Source: Saprospiraceae bacterium (lineage in GTDB: Bacteria > Bacteroidota > Bacteroidia > Chitinophagales > Saprospiraceae). From it: 64,000 nucleotides of DNA. The stretch is taken from NCBI GenBank assembly GCA_021604865.1, contig BQJU01000031.1:1-64000 (forward strand), given 5' to 3'. The position numbers and the translations under genes were made by a program. Positions 47,842 to 57,072 of the stretch are shown in pieces; position 1 is the first letter of the stretch; the number at the start of each line of letters is the position of its first letter. The notes below the pieces were generated by a model. The model was not told where the DNA came from. It searched no databases and saw only the letters and a program-made list of their open reading frames with translations.

Positions 47842-50682
47842 ATGTATAAGCTTTTTTGTAAAGCAGTATTCCTGATCATCTTATTTTTCAGCTCTGCAAT
47901 CGGATTCACTCAGAAGACGCTTGCATTCCCAGGCGCTGAAGGATACGGAAAATATACAATTGGAGGGCGAGGTGGGGCAGTATACGAAGTGACAAACCTC
48001 AATGATGCCGGTGAAGGTAGTCTTCGTGCTGCAGTTGAAGCAGCTGAACCTAGAACAGTTGTATTCAAAGTCTCCGGTACAATAACGCTGAACAGTGAAT
48101 TGAAGATTTCCCACCCTTATATTACCATAGCGGGGCAAACGGCACCGGGGGATGGGATTTGTATAAGAAGATACCCCATTGTAATTGGCGCCAGTCAGGT
48201 AATCATCCGGTATCTAAGGGTAAGAGTTGGGGATGAATCGGGGGATGATTCGGATGCTATTTCTGGTAGATACAATAAACACATTATCGTTGATCACGTC
48301 TCGGCAAGTTGGAGTATTGATGAAACCGTTTCTATTTACCATTGCGATAGCATTACGGTTCAGTGGTGCCTGGTATCAGAAAGCATGTATAATTCCAACC
48401 ACGTGAAAGGCAGCCATGGGTTTGGCGGTATCTGGGGATCAAACTATAGTACGTACCATCATAACTTACTGGCACATCACTCCAGTCGTAATCCGCGTTT
48501 CGCCTCGGGTTGCGGAAATACCGATTTCAGGAATAACGTGATCTATAATTGGGGCCATCAAAGCACCTATGGAGGGGAAACACAACAGGTAGGTAATGCA
48601 AAATTTAATTTTTCCAATATCAATATGGTGGCCAATTATTATAAGCCGGGACCTGCAACCAAACCGGGCGAGGTATCGCACCGTATTGCCAGTCCCTGGT
48701 CGCGCAATGAAGCTGCTGATTATGGGAAATGGCATATTTCCGACAATTTCATGTATGGTAATGCCACCGTTACTGCCGATAACTGGAATGGCGGCGTACA
48801 ACCTCAGGGTGGCTCTTCATTTATTGCAGGATTGAAACTGAATCAACCCTGGCCATCTATGGCTATTAACCAGCAAACTGCGGAAGAAGCCTATGCTGCT
48901 GTTCTTGATCATGTTGGGGCCACATTGCCCAAGCGCGACATATTGGATAACCGCATTGTTGACGAAGTCCGTAATGGATATGCGACTTTTGAAGGAGCCG
49001 CATACAAAAAAGACCATTCCGTAACCGATGCCTCAAAAAAGAGCGGCATAATTGACTCACAGAAGGATGTTGGCGGCTGGCCGGAACTAAAAAGCATACC
49101 ACCGCCTGCTGACACCGACCACGATGGTATGCCCGATGATTGGGAGAAGAAAAATGGCCTCAATCCCAATAATGCTGCGGATAGAAATAATGTTGCAGCT
49201 GATGGTTACACCTTCCTGGAAAAATACCTGAACAGCATTGCATTAAACACGCCGACTGACAAGGCGCCATGGGAGCAACATGGTAAACTTGAGGCTTCTC
49301 CCAATGGGCACACGATTCAACATAAAGACGGCACACCGTTTTTGTGGATCGGGGATACCGGCTGGGGCATGTTTCAACAACTCACCCGTGAAGAGGTCAA
49401 CCAATATTTGGATAACCGACAAAAACTGGGATTTACAGTCATTCAATCAGTAGCATTTTGGTATCCACATGGTGGCGGGATGAAAAATGGCCCCCATAAT
49501 GCCGCCAATGCTTACGGCCACCGCCCCTTCAGTGGTGAAGAAACTGCACCCAATACAGCCGAACCCTTGCTTGTAGAGGGTGGAAGTCCTGACGCTCCCA
49601 ATGATTATTGGGATCATGTGGACTATGTAATTGAAGAGGTAAAAAAACGAAATATGTATTTGGCACTATTGCCTTGTTGGGGGCGCGCCTATATCACTCC
49701 GCAAATGGCTGGAGCTCAAAAAGAGTTCACCGAGGAGGAAGCCAGGACTTACGGTGCTTTTTTGGGGGAACGTTATCAGCAGGAACCACACATTCTTTGG
49801 GTTTTGGGTGGCGATGCCAAGGCACAAATCAAGGGGAAAGACAAATATAATAACTACCAGGATTGGGACATGCGTTCTGTCATCAGGGCCATGGCAGAGG
49901 GAATTGCACAGGGTGCGACCGGGCAGCAGCCCTCATGGGATCAAGCCCATCCGGCGTGGAGCGAGGTTTTCATGACTTACCACCCAGATGGTGACGCTGC
50001 TGATAATTCTTCAAAATGGTTTCACGAAGATGCCTGGCTTACTGCCAATGGCGTAGAAGTTTGGAGAGAGGTGGACCTTGTCTACCCCATGATGTTAAGC
50101 GAATACCAACTTAAAAATCCGATAAAACCGAGTCTTTTCTTGGAAGGGTCTTATGAATTTGGATCTTATCGTCATGAATGTGGCTGGGTAACTCCTGTGA
50201 AGGTGCGCCGGCAAATTTACCATACATTCTTCGCCGGTGGCGCGGGGCATACCTATGGGGCAGGGCCGATTTGGGCCATGCGAGGCACGGGCGGAGATTA
50301 CAACTGTGACTACACTTGGAAACAGGCACTGGCATTTCCTGCAGGAATTAATTTTGCAAGAGTAGTTAAAACATTTTTAATAAAACATCTATGGTCTGAG
50401 TGGATACCTGATCAAAAGATCGTGGAGGGGCCAGCTGGTGAAGGTGAAAGCTTAAAAGTCGCTGTCGCCCTACCCTCTCGCCAAATGGCTTTAGTGTACT
50501 TTTCCAATAATTCCCAGGCAAAGATTAAAAATACGATGGACAAAGCAGCCATTGCCCATTGGTTTGATCCCCGCAATGGTAAAGAGGAGCAGGCAGACAA
50601 CTTTAAACAGAATGAGATCCGGGACTTGGTTCCTCCAAAAGGTTGGGAAGACGCCATATTGGTCATGCAGGCTAGGGACTAA
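47842..50682 (+). CDS. Fusion: PL1 pectate lyase - GH140 apiosidase-like enzyme
   Basis: A 946-residue secreted protein. After the signal peptide, residues about 28-465 are a beta-helix pectate lyase of family 1 (FPGAEGYGKYTIGGRGG, YITIAGQTAPGDGICI, VGDESGDDSDAISGR, LAHHSSRNPRF), closing with the usual tail DTDHDGMPDDWEKKNGLNP and GYTFLEKYLNS. From about 475 an Apiosidase-like (DUF4038) TIM barrel follows (HKDGTPFLWIGDTGWGMFQQL), with candidate acid/base Asp 658 in WVLGGDAKAQ and candidate nucleophile Glu 768 in SLFLEGSYEF, and a C-terminal collagen-binding-2-like beta domain (WFDPRNGKEEQ). The first half cuts homogalacturonan by elimination and the second should free D-apiose side chains: a combination suited to apiogalacturonan. 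I know no characterised protein with this pairing. Confidence 0.87.
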   Translation: MYKLFCKAVFLIILFFSSAIGFTQKTLAFPGAEGYGKYTIGGRGGAVYEVTNLNDAGEGSLRAAVEAAEPRTVVFKVSGTITLNSELKISHPYITIAGQTAPGDGICIRRYPIVIGASQVIIRYLRVRVGDESGDDSDAISGRYNKHIIVDHVSASWSIDETVSIYHCDSITVQWCLVSESMYNSNHVKGSHGFGGIWGSNYSTYHHNLLAHHSSRNPRFASGCGNTDFRNNVIYNWGHQSTYGGETQQVGNAKFNFSNINMVANYYKPGPATKPGEVSHRIASPWSRNEAADYGKWHISDNFMYGNATVTADNWNGGVQPQGGSSFIAGLKLNQPWPSMAINQQTAEEAYAAVLDHVGATLPKRDILDNRIVDEVRNGYATFEGAAYKKDHSVTDASKKSGIIDSQKDVGGWPELKSIPPPADTDHDGMPDDWEKKNGLNPNNAADRNNVAADGYTFLEKYLNSIALNTPTDKAPWEQHGKLEASPNGHTIQHKDGTPFLWIGDTGWGMFQQLTREEVNQYLDNRQKLGFTVIQSVAFWYPHGGGMKNGPHNAANAYGHRPFSGEETAPNTAEPLLVEGGSPDAPNDYWDHVDYVIEEVKKRNMYLALLPCWGRAYITPQMAGAQKEFTEEEARTYGAFLGERYQQEPHILWVLGGDAKAQIKGKDKYNNYQDWDMRSVIRAMAEGIAQGATGQQPSWDQAHPAWSEVFMTYHPDGDAADNSSKWFHEDAWLTANGVEVWREVDLVYPMMLSEYQLKNPIKPSLFLEGSYEFGSYRHECGWVTPVKVRRQIYHTFFAGGAGHTYGAGPIWAMRGTGGDYNCDYTWKQALAFPAGINFARVVKTFLIKHLWSEWIPDQKIVEGPAGEGESLKVAVALPSRQMALVYFSNNSQAKIKNTMDKAAIAHWFDPRNGKEEQADNFKQNEIRDLVPPKGWEDAILVMQARD

Positions 50683-50737
50683 GAACTTGTTTGGAACTCG
50701 CTATTACTATATAGTATTAAATCTTTGGTAGTGCCGT

Positions 50738-50788
50738 AAAAGCGTTGATAGCTGATCACCAAAATCACACCCTAATATCAACGCTTTT
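50738..50788. terminator. Intrinsic terminator after the lyase-apiosidase gene
   Basis: Perfect 13-bp arms AAAAGCGTTGATA (50738-50750) and TATCAACGCTTTT (50776-50788) with a 25-base loop, T-run at the 3' arm. It ends 20 bp before the next start codon, so it could also shape the leader of that gene. Confidence 0.75.
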
Positions 50789-50808
50789 GGTACACTACAA
50801 AATCTTTT

Positions 50809-52695
50809 ATGATGAAAAGATATTATAGTAGAATATTAACGCTAAGTGTCTTCATTTTGGGAATAATAGGACTGGGGGCCCAATCCTTAGACAATCGTGA
50901 AATCGAAAATGTAACGGTGTCAGGTGAATTAAAGAAATGGCATACCTTGACCTTGACATTCAACGGTCCTGAATGTTCGGAAACCGACGAATACAACCCC
51001 TTTTTCAACTATCGATTGAACGTCACTTTCACTCATCAGAAATCTGGAAAGTCATATAAAGTTCCCGGTTATTTTGCAGCAGATGGCAATGCAGGGATGA
51101 CCTCTGCCATTTCAGGAAACAAGTGGAGAGTACATTTTTCTCCTGATGAAATGGGAATTTGGGACTATTCGGTTGACTTTAAAAAAGGTAATTGGGTGGC
51201 TGTGAGAGCGCGCACTGAGCGGGTTCCGAGTGGGGGATTTATGGATGGCGTCATTGGCAAGATATCCATTGATGCTTCTGATAAAACAGGTAAGGATTTC
51301 AGGGCGCATGGAAGGCTCCAATATGTAGGTAAAAGGTATTTACAATTTGCGGAAACTGGTCAATACTTTTATAAATGTGGTACGGATGCGCCAGAGAATT
51401 TTCTTGCTTATATTGGATTTGATGGTGATTTTGCAGCTGACGGCCATCGGGATGATCTGGTAAAAACCTGGGAGCCCCATTTGAAGGATTGGAGAGAAGG
51501 AGATGTCCAATGGTCAGGAGGGCGAGGCAAGGAAATAATCGGAGCACTAAATTACCTGGCATCCAAAGGGCTTAATGCTGTTTCATTTCTAACAAACAAC
51601 ATCGAAGGTGACGATGAGAATGTATTCCCCTTCATTGACTATGACACCTATAATCGGTTTGATTGCTCAAAGCTGGACCAATGGGAAATGGTTTTTGCTC
51701 ATGCTCAAAAGTTGGGCCTGTTTCTTCATTTTAAAACCCTGGAAGCCGAAAATCAAGGTTTATTGGATGTTGGAGGAATTGGGGCGAATACCAAACTATA
51801 CTATCGCGAGTTAATAGCCAGATTTGGTCATCACCTGGCTTTGAACTGGAACCTTTGCGAGGAGGTTGGCGAATGGAAGGGATTTGATAGTCATGAAACG
51901 ATTCCATTAGATGCTACAGAGCGCCAGGTTCTTGCTCAGTATATTTATGATATTGACCCTTACCATCATCACATGGTGATTCATAATGGAGATTGGTTTG
52001 ATTCAATGTACGGCGATCAGTCCAGATTGACAGGTGCCTCCTTGCAAACACATAAACAAGACTTTAGCTTGGTTAACGACCATGTAGAGCGAGTTATTGA
52101 TGAAGCAAAAGCAGCCGGAAAAATCTGGGCAGTGGCTTGTGATGAGCCAGGTGATGCCAGCCATGCATTGATCACAGATACTGAAGATCCTGAACATTTT
52201 AATGCCAGAACCAATGGGCTCTGGGGGGCCATGCTTGCGGGAGGCTGGGGTACAGAATGGTACTTTGGGTATAAGCACCCACATTCCGATCTGACCTGCC
52301 AGGATTATCGCAGTAGGGATTTGTTTTGGGATATGGGCAGGATATGCATCAATTTTTTTGAAGAAAATAATCTGCCAGTGACGGAAATGTCAGCACAAAA
52401 TGAGTTGATATCCTCGTATTTTCCTTCAGGCGCAGGTGACTTTTGTTTTGCAAAACAAGGTGATACCTACGTGATCTTACTAAAAAAAGGAGGAGAGCGT
52501 CAACTGGACTTAAAAAATCCTAAAGCAACCGAGGAATCTGAAGTCGAATACTCCGTCAAATGGCTCGATCCACGAAATGGTGGCACTTTGCAAAATGGTT
52601 CTGTGAAAATCATTAAGGGAACTGGCGTAAAGTCGCTAGGAACACCGCCTAATCATCCGGACAAGGACTGGGTTGTTTTGATTCGGCGAATCTGA
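50809..52695 (+). CDS. Secreted DUF5060 / clan GH-A glycoside hydrolase-like protein
   Basis: A 628-residue secreted protein. The signal peptide ends GLGAQS. An N-terminal beta-sandwich (about 30-150: WHTLTLTFNGPECSE, WRVHFSPDEMGIWDYSVDF) is of the DUF5060 type. A TIM barrel follows (about 165-520) with LNWNLCEEVGEW (Glu 351/352 as candidate acid/base) and IWAVACDEPGDA (Glu 446 as candidate nucleophile). A C-terminal beta domain (KWLDPRNGGTLQNG) resembles the end of the apiosidase-type enzyme upstream. Architecture and setting suggest a glycosidase for a pectic side chain, perhaps apiose or galactose; the exact family is uncertain. Confidence 0.7.
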   Translation: MMKRYYSRILTLSVFILGIIGLGAQSLDNREIENVTVSGELKKWHTLTLTFNGPECSETDEYNPFFNYRLNVTFTHQKSGKSYKVPGYFAADGNAGMTSAISGNKWRVHFSPDEMGIWDYSVDFKKGNWVAVRARTERVPSGGFMDGVIGKISIDASDKTGKDFRAHGRLQYVGKRYLQFAETGQYFYKCGTDAPENFLAYIGFDGDFAADGHRDDLVKTWEPHLKDWREGDVQWSGGRGKEIIGALNYLASKGLNAVSFLTNNIEGDDENVFPFIDYDTYNRFDCSKLDQWEMVFAHAQKLGLFLHFKTLEAENQGLLDVGGIGANTKLYYRELIARFGHHLALNWNLCEEVGEWKGFDSHETIPLDATERQVLAQYIYDIDPYHHHMVIHNGDWFDSMYGDQSRLTGASLQTHKQDFSLVNDHVERVIDEAKAAGKIWAVACDEPGDASHALITDTEDPEHFNARTNGLWGAMLAGGWGTEWYFGYKHPHSDLTCQDYRSRDLFWDMGRICINFFEENNLPVTEMSAQNELISSYFPSGAGDFCFAKQGDTYVILLKKGGERQLDLKNPKATEESEVEYSVKWLDPRNGGTLQNGSVKIIKGTGVKSLGTPPNHPDKDWVVLIRRI

Positions 52696-52830
52696 CAAAT
52701 GTAGAGATGATACCATTGAGAGCAATCTAAATAATTGCTAAACACAGTCGCTAAACTTCTTTCTATTGATAAAGAAAGGGAGTTATCTAAGGTTGATAGG
52801 AAAAAGTCCGGCGATTTTTAAAATTGAGAT

Positions 52831-54186
52831 ATGTTCAGATATTTATTATTGATATTTTTCATTCTGTCTACGTCAAATCTTCTAGCTCAAGAAACGAGCC
52901 CCATTTACGACGTGTACGATTTTGGCGCCAAAGGGGATGGTGCAACAAATGATCAAAGTGCCATCCAAAAAGCAATTGATGCCTGTAAAAAAACAGGAGG
53001 AACCGTGTTATTGACAAAAGGGAAATTCTTAACCGGGCAACTGCTGTTAGTCAATAATATGACCTTACATATAGACTCAACAGCGATCGTTTTGGGCATT
53101 AAATCCGATGATGAAAACCATTACCCACATCATCTTATCGAGACCCAATACCCAAACCGGATGTTGCAAGATTGCCAACGAAGATTGATTTATGGAAACA
53201 AGGTAGAGAACGTGACCATCACTGGAGGTGGCGTTATAAATGGGCAGGGAGATCATGAAAAATGGATGAATGTTAAGAACCTCGGGACAGAAAAGGATCG
53301 ACCTTCTATTTTAGCATTTGTGGGGTCCAAAAATATTTTAGTCTCCAATATCACGCTGCTTTATCCAGCATGCTGGATTCAGGTCTATATAGAATCGGAT
53401 TCCATTACCATTCAAAATATCAGGGTAAATACTGGTAAATTGACACCCAACCGCGATGGGATTGACATTGTTGACTGTCACCATGTCCTAATCGAAGATT
53501 GTTTTATTCAGTCGGAAGATGATGGTATCTGCTTCAAAAGCGGAAGCGAGTATGGCTGCAAAGATGTTGTGGTAAGGCGTTGTACAATGGATAAGTTGAA
53601 CGTGATTCCCGGCAACTGTATTAAACTCGGAACGGATGGATTAGGAAGTTTTCAGAATTTTGAATTTTCCGATTTGACGCTGATCAATGCGTATGCCCAA
53701 ACGGCAATCGTGATTGAATCAATGGACGGGGCGGTGATCGACAATATCAATATCAGCAATTGCACCATTGATAATTGTGGACAAGCCTTTTTTATCCTAC
53801 TTGCGGATAGAAAAAGAACGGTACCAAACCGAAAACCACGTATTGGCACCATTTCTAATGTACATTTTAAGCATATAAAAGGCCGCCGCTTTACGCAACA
53901 GTTCCCTTCAATTATTACGGGTATAGCCGGGCACAATATTCAAAATATCACTTTTGAAAATTGTGAACTGGAGTTGAAGGGAGGGGTCAGTGTTACCAAT
54001 CAAAGTGTGATGGAATACGATGGTAAATACCCCGAAGGAAATAAGTTTGGCGACACCAATGCTTTTGCCTTCTTTGTCCGGCATACGGATGAAGTATCCT
54101 TTATTAATTGCACGATCACTTCAGCATTAAAGGACTTGCGTCCCTGGCTAATCCATGAAGACGTAAAAAATATAAATATTAAATAA
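52831..54186 (+). CDS. GH28 polygalacturonase-family protein with incomplete catalytic motifs
   Basis: A 451-residue secreted right-handed beta-helix protein (signal peptide ending NLLAQ; VYDFGAKGDGATNDQSAIQKAID at the start of the helix). GH28 motif I is NRDGID at 207-212 and motif II EDDGI with Asp 230/231, so all three catalytic Asp positions are filled. The usual GHG and R-I-K motifs are not recognisable: the corresponding stretch reads NCIKLGTDGLG. It may be a divergent exo-acting member working on substituted galacturonan. It is immediately followed by a second GH28 gene (stop and next ATG adjoining). Confidence 0.82.
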   Translation: MFRYLLLIFFILSTSNLLAQETSPIYDVYDFGAKGDGATNDQSAIQKAIDACKKTGGTVLLTKGKFLTGQLLLVNNMTLHIDSTAIVLGIKSDDENHYPHHLIETQYPNRMLQDCQRRLIYGNKVENVTITGGGVINGQGDHEKWMNVKNLGTEKDRPSILAFVGSKNILVSNITLLYPACWIQVYIESDSITIQNIRVNTGKLTPNRDGIDIVDCHHVLIEDCFIQSEDDGICFKSGSEYGCKDVVVRRCTMDKLNVIPGNCIKLGTDGLGSFQNFEFSDLTLINAYAQTAIVIESMDGAVIDNINISNCTIDNCGQAFFILLADRKRTVPNRKPRIGTISNVHFKHIKGRRFTQQFPSIITGIAGHNIQNITFENCELELKGGVSVTNQSVMEYDGKYPEGNKFGDTNAFAFFVRHTDEVSFINCTITSALKDLRPWLIHEDVKNINIK

Positions 54187-55515
54187 ATGAAATACATCTG
54201 CTACTTTGTCTTTTTTGCTTTGGGCGTGCTACAATTTGCCTGTACACAGGAAGAGGAAAATGTTCTTTTCCCTGATGGCACTGAAATCCCGAAGTGGTTT
54301 TCAGATGTAACAAAAGTAAAACTTGAAGACCTCGGTACTCCTTATAAAATCACAGACTTTGGGGTTGTGAAAGATAGCACGGTTTTACAAACTGCCGTTA
54401 TTCAAAAAACGATTGACGAAGCGCATGATCAAGGCGGTGGCGTCATTGTTATTCCGAAAGGAACTTATCTAAGTGGAGCTCTATTTTTCAAACCAAATAC
54501 CCACTTGTATTTAACGGAAGGAGCCGTTTTAAAGGGTTCCGACAATATAGAGGACTATCCTAATATCCCCTCAAGAATAGAAGGGCAAAGCATAGACTAT
54601 TTCTCAGCCCTGGTAAATGCCTATCATGTTGATGGGTTTACTATTTCGGGAAAAGGGACAATTAATGGGAATGGGCTAAAATATTGGAAAGCTTTCTGGC
54701 AGAGAAGAGAGGAAAATCCCCAATGCACAAATCTGGAAGTTTCGAGACCCCGCCTAGTATTCATTTGGAATTCAGATAATGTACAGGTGCAAGATGTAAG
54801 CCTTATTAATTCAGGATTTTGGAGCAGTCATTATTACCAATGCAACAATGTCAAAATACTTGACTTACACATTTCCTCGCCACACGAACCCATAAAAGCG
54901 CCAAGTACAGATGCCATTGATCTGGATGTATGTTCCAACGTACTCATCAAAGGTTGTTATATGGCTGTAAATGATGATGCTATTGCCTTGAAGGGCGGTA
55001 AAGGCCCTTGGGCTGATACGGATACTAATAATGGTGAAAATACCAATATCATTATTGAAGATTGCAACTTTGGGTTTTGCCATGCTGCGCTTACCTGCGG
55101 TAGTGAATCCTTACACAATAAGAACATTGTGATGAGAAATTGTACGGTCAACCAAGCAAAAAGACTCTTGTGGCTTAAAATGAGACCTGATACCCCACAG
55201 AAATATGAGTTTATTACCGTAGAGAATATTAAGGGTCGGGCAAACAGCATGATTTATGTGAAACCCTGGACACAGTTTTTTGACCTAAAAGGAAGATCAG
55301 ATGTCCCCTTGTCTTATTCCGAGAACATCACTTTAAGAAATATTGAACTTGAATGCGAAGTGTTTTTTGATATTGCAATTACCGAATACGACCACCTCTC
55401 TAATTTCACTTTCGACAACCTGAAAATCACCACCAACAACAGTGATTATGACAAAGATGTGATCAAAGGATTGACACTCAGAAATGTGATGGTTAATGAT
55501 AAACTAATTGACTAA
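54187..55515 (+). CDS. GH28-family glycosidase, lipoprotein
   Basis: A 442-residue protein with a lipoprotein signal (VLQFACTQEE), thus probably anchored to the membrane. A beta-helix with STDAID at 240-245 (Asp 242 and 245), NDDAIALKGG with Asp 263/264, His 299 in FCHAALTCGSES and LLWLKMRPD near 325 in the place of the RIK motif. This set is typical of GH28 members other than plain endo-polygalacturonase, such as rhamnogalacturonan or xylogalacturonan hydrolases. Starts directly after the previous stop codon, so translation is coupled. Confidence 0.85.
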   Translation: MKYICYFVFFALGVLQFACTQEEENVLFPDGTEIPKWFSDVTKVKLEDLGTPYKITDFGVVKDSTVLQTAVIQKTIDEAHDQGGGVIVIPKGTYLSGALFFKPNTHLYLTEGAVLKGSDNIEDYPNIPSRIEGQSIDYFSALVNAYHVDGFTISGKGTINGNGLKYWKAFWQRREENPQCTNLEVSRPRLVFIWNSDNVQVQDVSLINSGFWSSHYYQCNNVKILDLHISSPHEPIKAPSTDAIDLDVCSNVLIKGCYMAVNDDAIALKGGKGPWADTDTNNGENTNIIIEDCNFGFCHAALTCGSESLHNKNIVMRNCTVNQAKRLLWLKMRPDTPQKYEFITVENIKGRANSMIYVKPWTQFFDLKGRSDVPLSYSENITLRNIELECEVFFDIAITEYDHLSNFTFDNLKITTNNSDYDKDVIKGLTLRNVMVNDKLID

Positions 55516-55564
55516 CATAAAACGTGTAAACCCAAATTAAACATACCATTTAATATACATAATC

Positions 55565-57040
55565 ATGAATAACTTTTTAGTACTATCTGTTTTAGAGCAT
55601 GTTTGGAGGTCAACATTTAGATCCTTAAACCGGCCTCTAAACGCTATCCTACTAATTGTTTTTTGCACTTTAAATTTCAGTGTCTTTGCTCAAGAAAAAC
55701 CAAGAATCATTGTCCTTACAGATATCGAAAACGAGCCCGATGATGCCATGTCTTTGGTTAGGTTTTTGACCTATTCCAATCAATGGGATGTAGAAGGTTT
55801 GGTGGCTACGACCTCTATTCACCAACAAACCCATATTGCGACCTGGCGTATTCATGAAATCCTTGAAGCCTATGGAAAAGTGAGGGATAATCTTGAACAA
55901 CATGAACAGGGCTACCCTACTGCTGATTATTTATTGTCAGTAGTGAGGGAAGGACGAACAGATTATGGGATGAATGCAGTTGGTGAGGGGATGGATTCAC
56001 CAGGTTCTGATTTAATCATACAAGCAGTGGATCGCGAAGATACCCGCCCCGTTTGGGTATTGGTTTGGGGTGGTCCTAATTGTCTAGCTCAGGCACTCTG
56101 GAAAGTTCGCGAAACACGTTCACCTGAAGGTTTGAAAGAATTTGTATCCAAACTCAGGGTGTACACCATCTCTGATCAAGACGATAGCGGACCCTGGATA
56201 AGAAGTACATTCCCAGAGCTCTTCTATATTGCAAGTCCTGGGTTTCATACCTATGGAGGTTATCATAATGCGACGTGGACGGGGATCAGCGGCGACAAAT
56301 TTCATGGCCGTTTTGCTGGAGGAGATTTTGCAATAGTTGACAACCCATGGCTCGATGAAAATATCCGTAGCAAGGGACCACTTGGCGAACAGTACCCACA
56401 TACAAAATTTTTGATGGAAGGAGATTCTCCTAGTTTTATGTATCTCATCAACAATGGTTTGGGAGAAGCCGACCATCCCGATTGGGGAAGCTGGGGAGGT
56501 CGCTACGAATTTTACCAACCACGAACGGAAAAATGGTTCTTACAACCAGAAACCCGCCCACTTTGGAATAATGCCCAAGATGAAGTATTCGGGATAGACA
56601 GCAGCTGGCATACCAATAACAAAGCGACAATATGGCGTTGGCGGACAGCCTATCAAAATGATTTTGCTGCTCGCATGGACTGGACCATTAAACCTTACAA
56701 GGAAGCCAACCACCCACCTGTTCCCAAGCTCAACCACGCCCCACAGCTCACTGCAAAAATTGGAGATCGTGTCAATCTAAGTGCCGAAGGTTCTACCGAT
56801 CCTGATGGTGACAAACTCACTTACAACTGGTTTTATTATAGCGAACCTGGCTCCTTCACTTTTTCTACTGCGAGAACCGGTGCTCCACTTAAAATACAAG
56901 AGGCAGATAAAGCAAATGCTTGGTTCACCGTACCGAAAAAAGCTAGATTAGGCACCATGCATATTATCTGTGCAGTTACCGACCAAGGCACGCCAGCTCT
57001 TACTCGTTACAAAAGAGTCATTGTCACCGTTAATCCATAA
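55565..57040 (+). CDS. Nucleoside-hydrolase-like (Sde182/DUF1593) secreted protein, copy 3
   Basis: A 491-residue secreted protein (signal peptide ending FSVFAQ, somewhat long n-region). The mature part starts with [19 protein letters not shown]: Asp 53, 59 and 60 form the calcium-site pattern of nucleoside hydrolases. [18 protein letters not shown] and [15 protein letters not shown] are shared with the other two copies. The C-terminal about 100 residues form an Ig-like domain with [15 protein letters not shown], as in the GH105 fusion. The family is described from Saccharophagus degradans as cellulose-binding, but enzymatic activity is unproven. Here it lies inside a pectinase operon. Confidence 0.82.
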   Translation: MNNFLVLSVLEHVWRSTFRSLNRPLNAILLIVFCTLNFSVFAQEKPRIIVLTDIENEPDDAMSLVRFLTYSNQWDVEGLVATTSIHQQTHIATWRIHEILEAYGKVRDNLEQHEQGYPTADYLLSVVREGRTDYGMNAVGEGMDSPGSDLIIQAVDREDTRPVWVLVWGGPNCLAQALWKVRETRSPEGLKEFVSKLRVYTISDQDDSGPWIRSTFPELFYIASPGFHTYGGYHNATWTGISGDKFHGRFAGGDFAIVDNPWLDENIRSKGPLGEQYPHTKFLMEGDSPSFMYLINNGLGEADHPDWGSWGGRYEFYQPRTEKWFLQPETRPLWNNAQDEVFGIDSSWHTNNKATIWRWRTAYQNDFAARMDWTIKPYKEANHPPVPKLNHAPQLTAKIGDRVNLSAEGSTDPDGDKLTYNWFYYSEPGSFTFSTARTGAPLKIQEADKANAWFTVPKKARLGTMHIICAVTDQGTPALTRYKRVIVTVNP

Positions 57041-57072
57041 CTGACCGCTATTGCTAGCATAAAAGAAGAAGA

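Noticed and set aside
52741-52800. Short hairpin CTTTCT/AGAAAG before the first GH28 gene
   Set aside because: Only 6 bp and AT-rich; expected by chance in such DNA.
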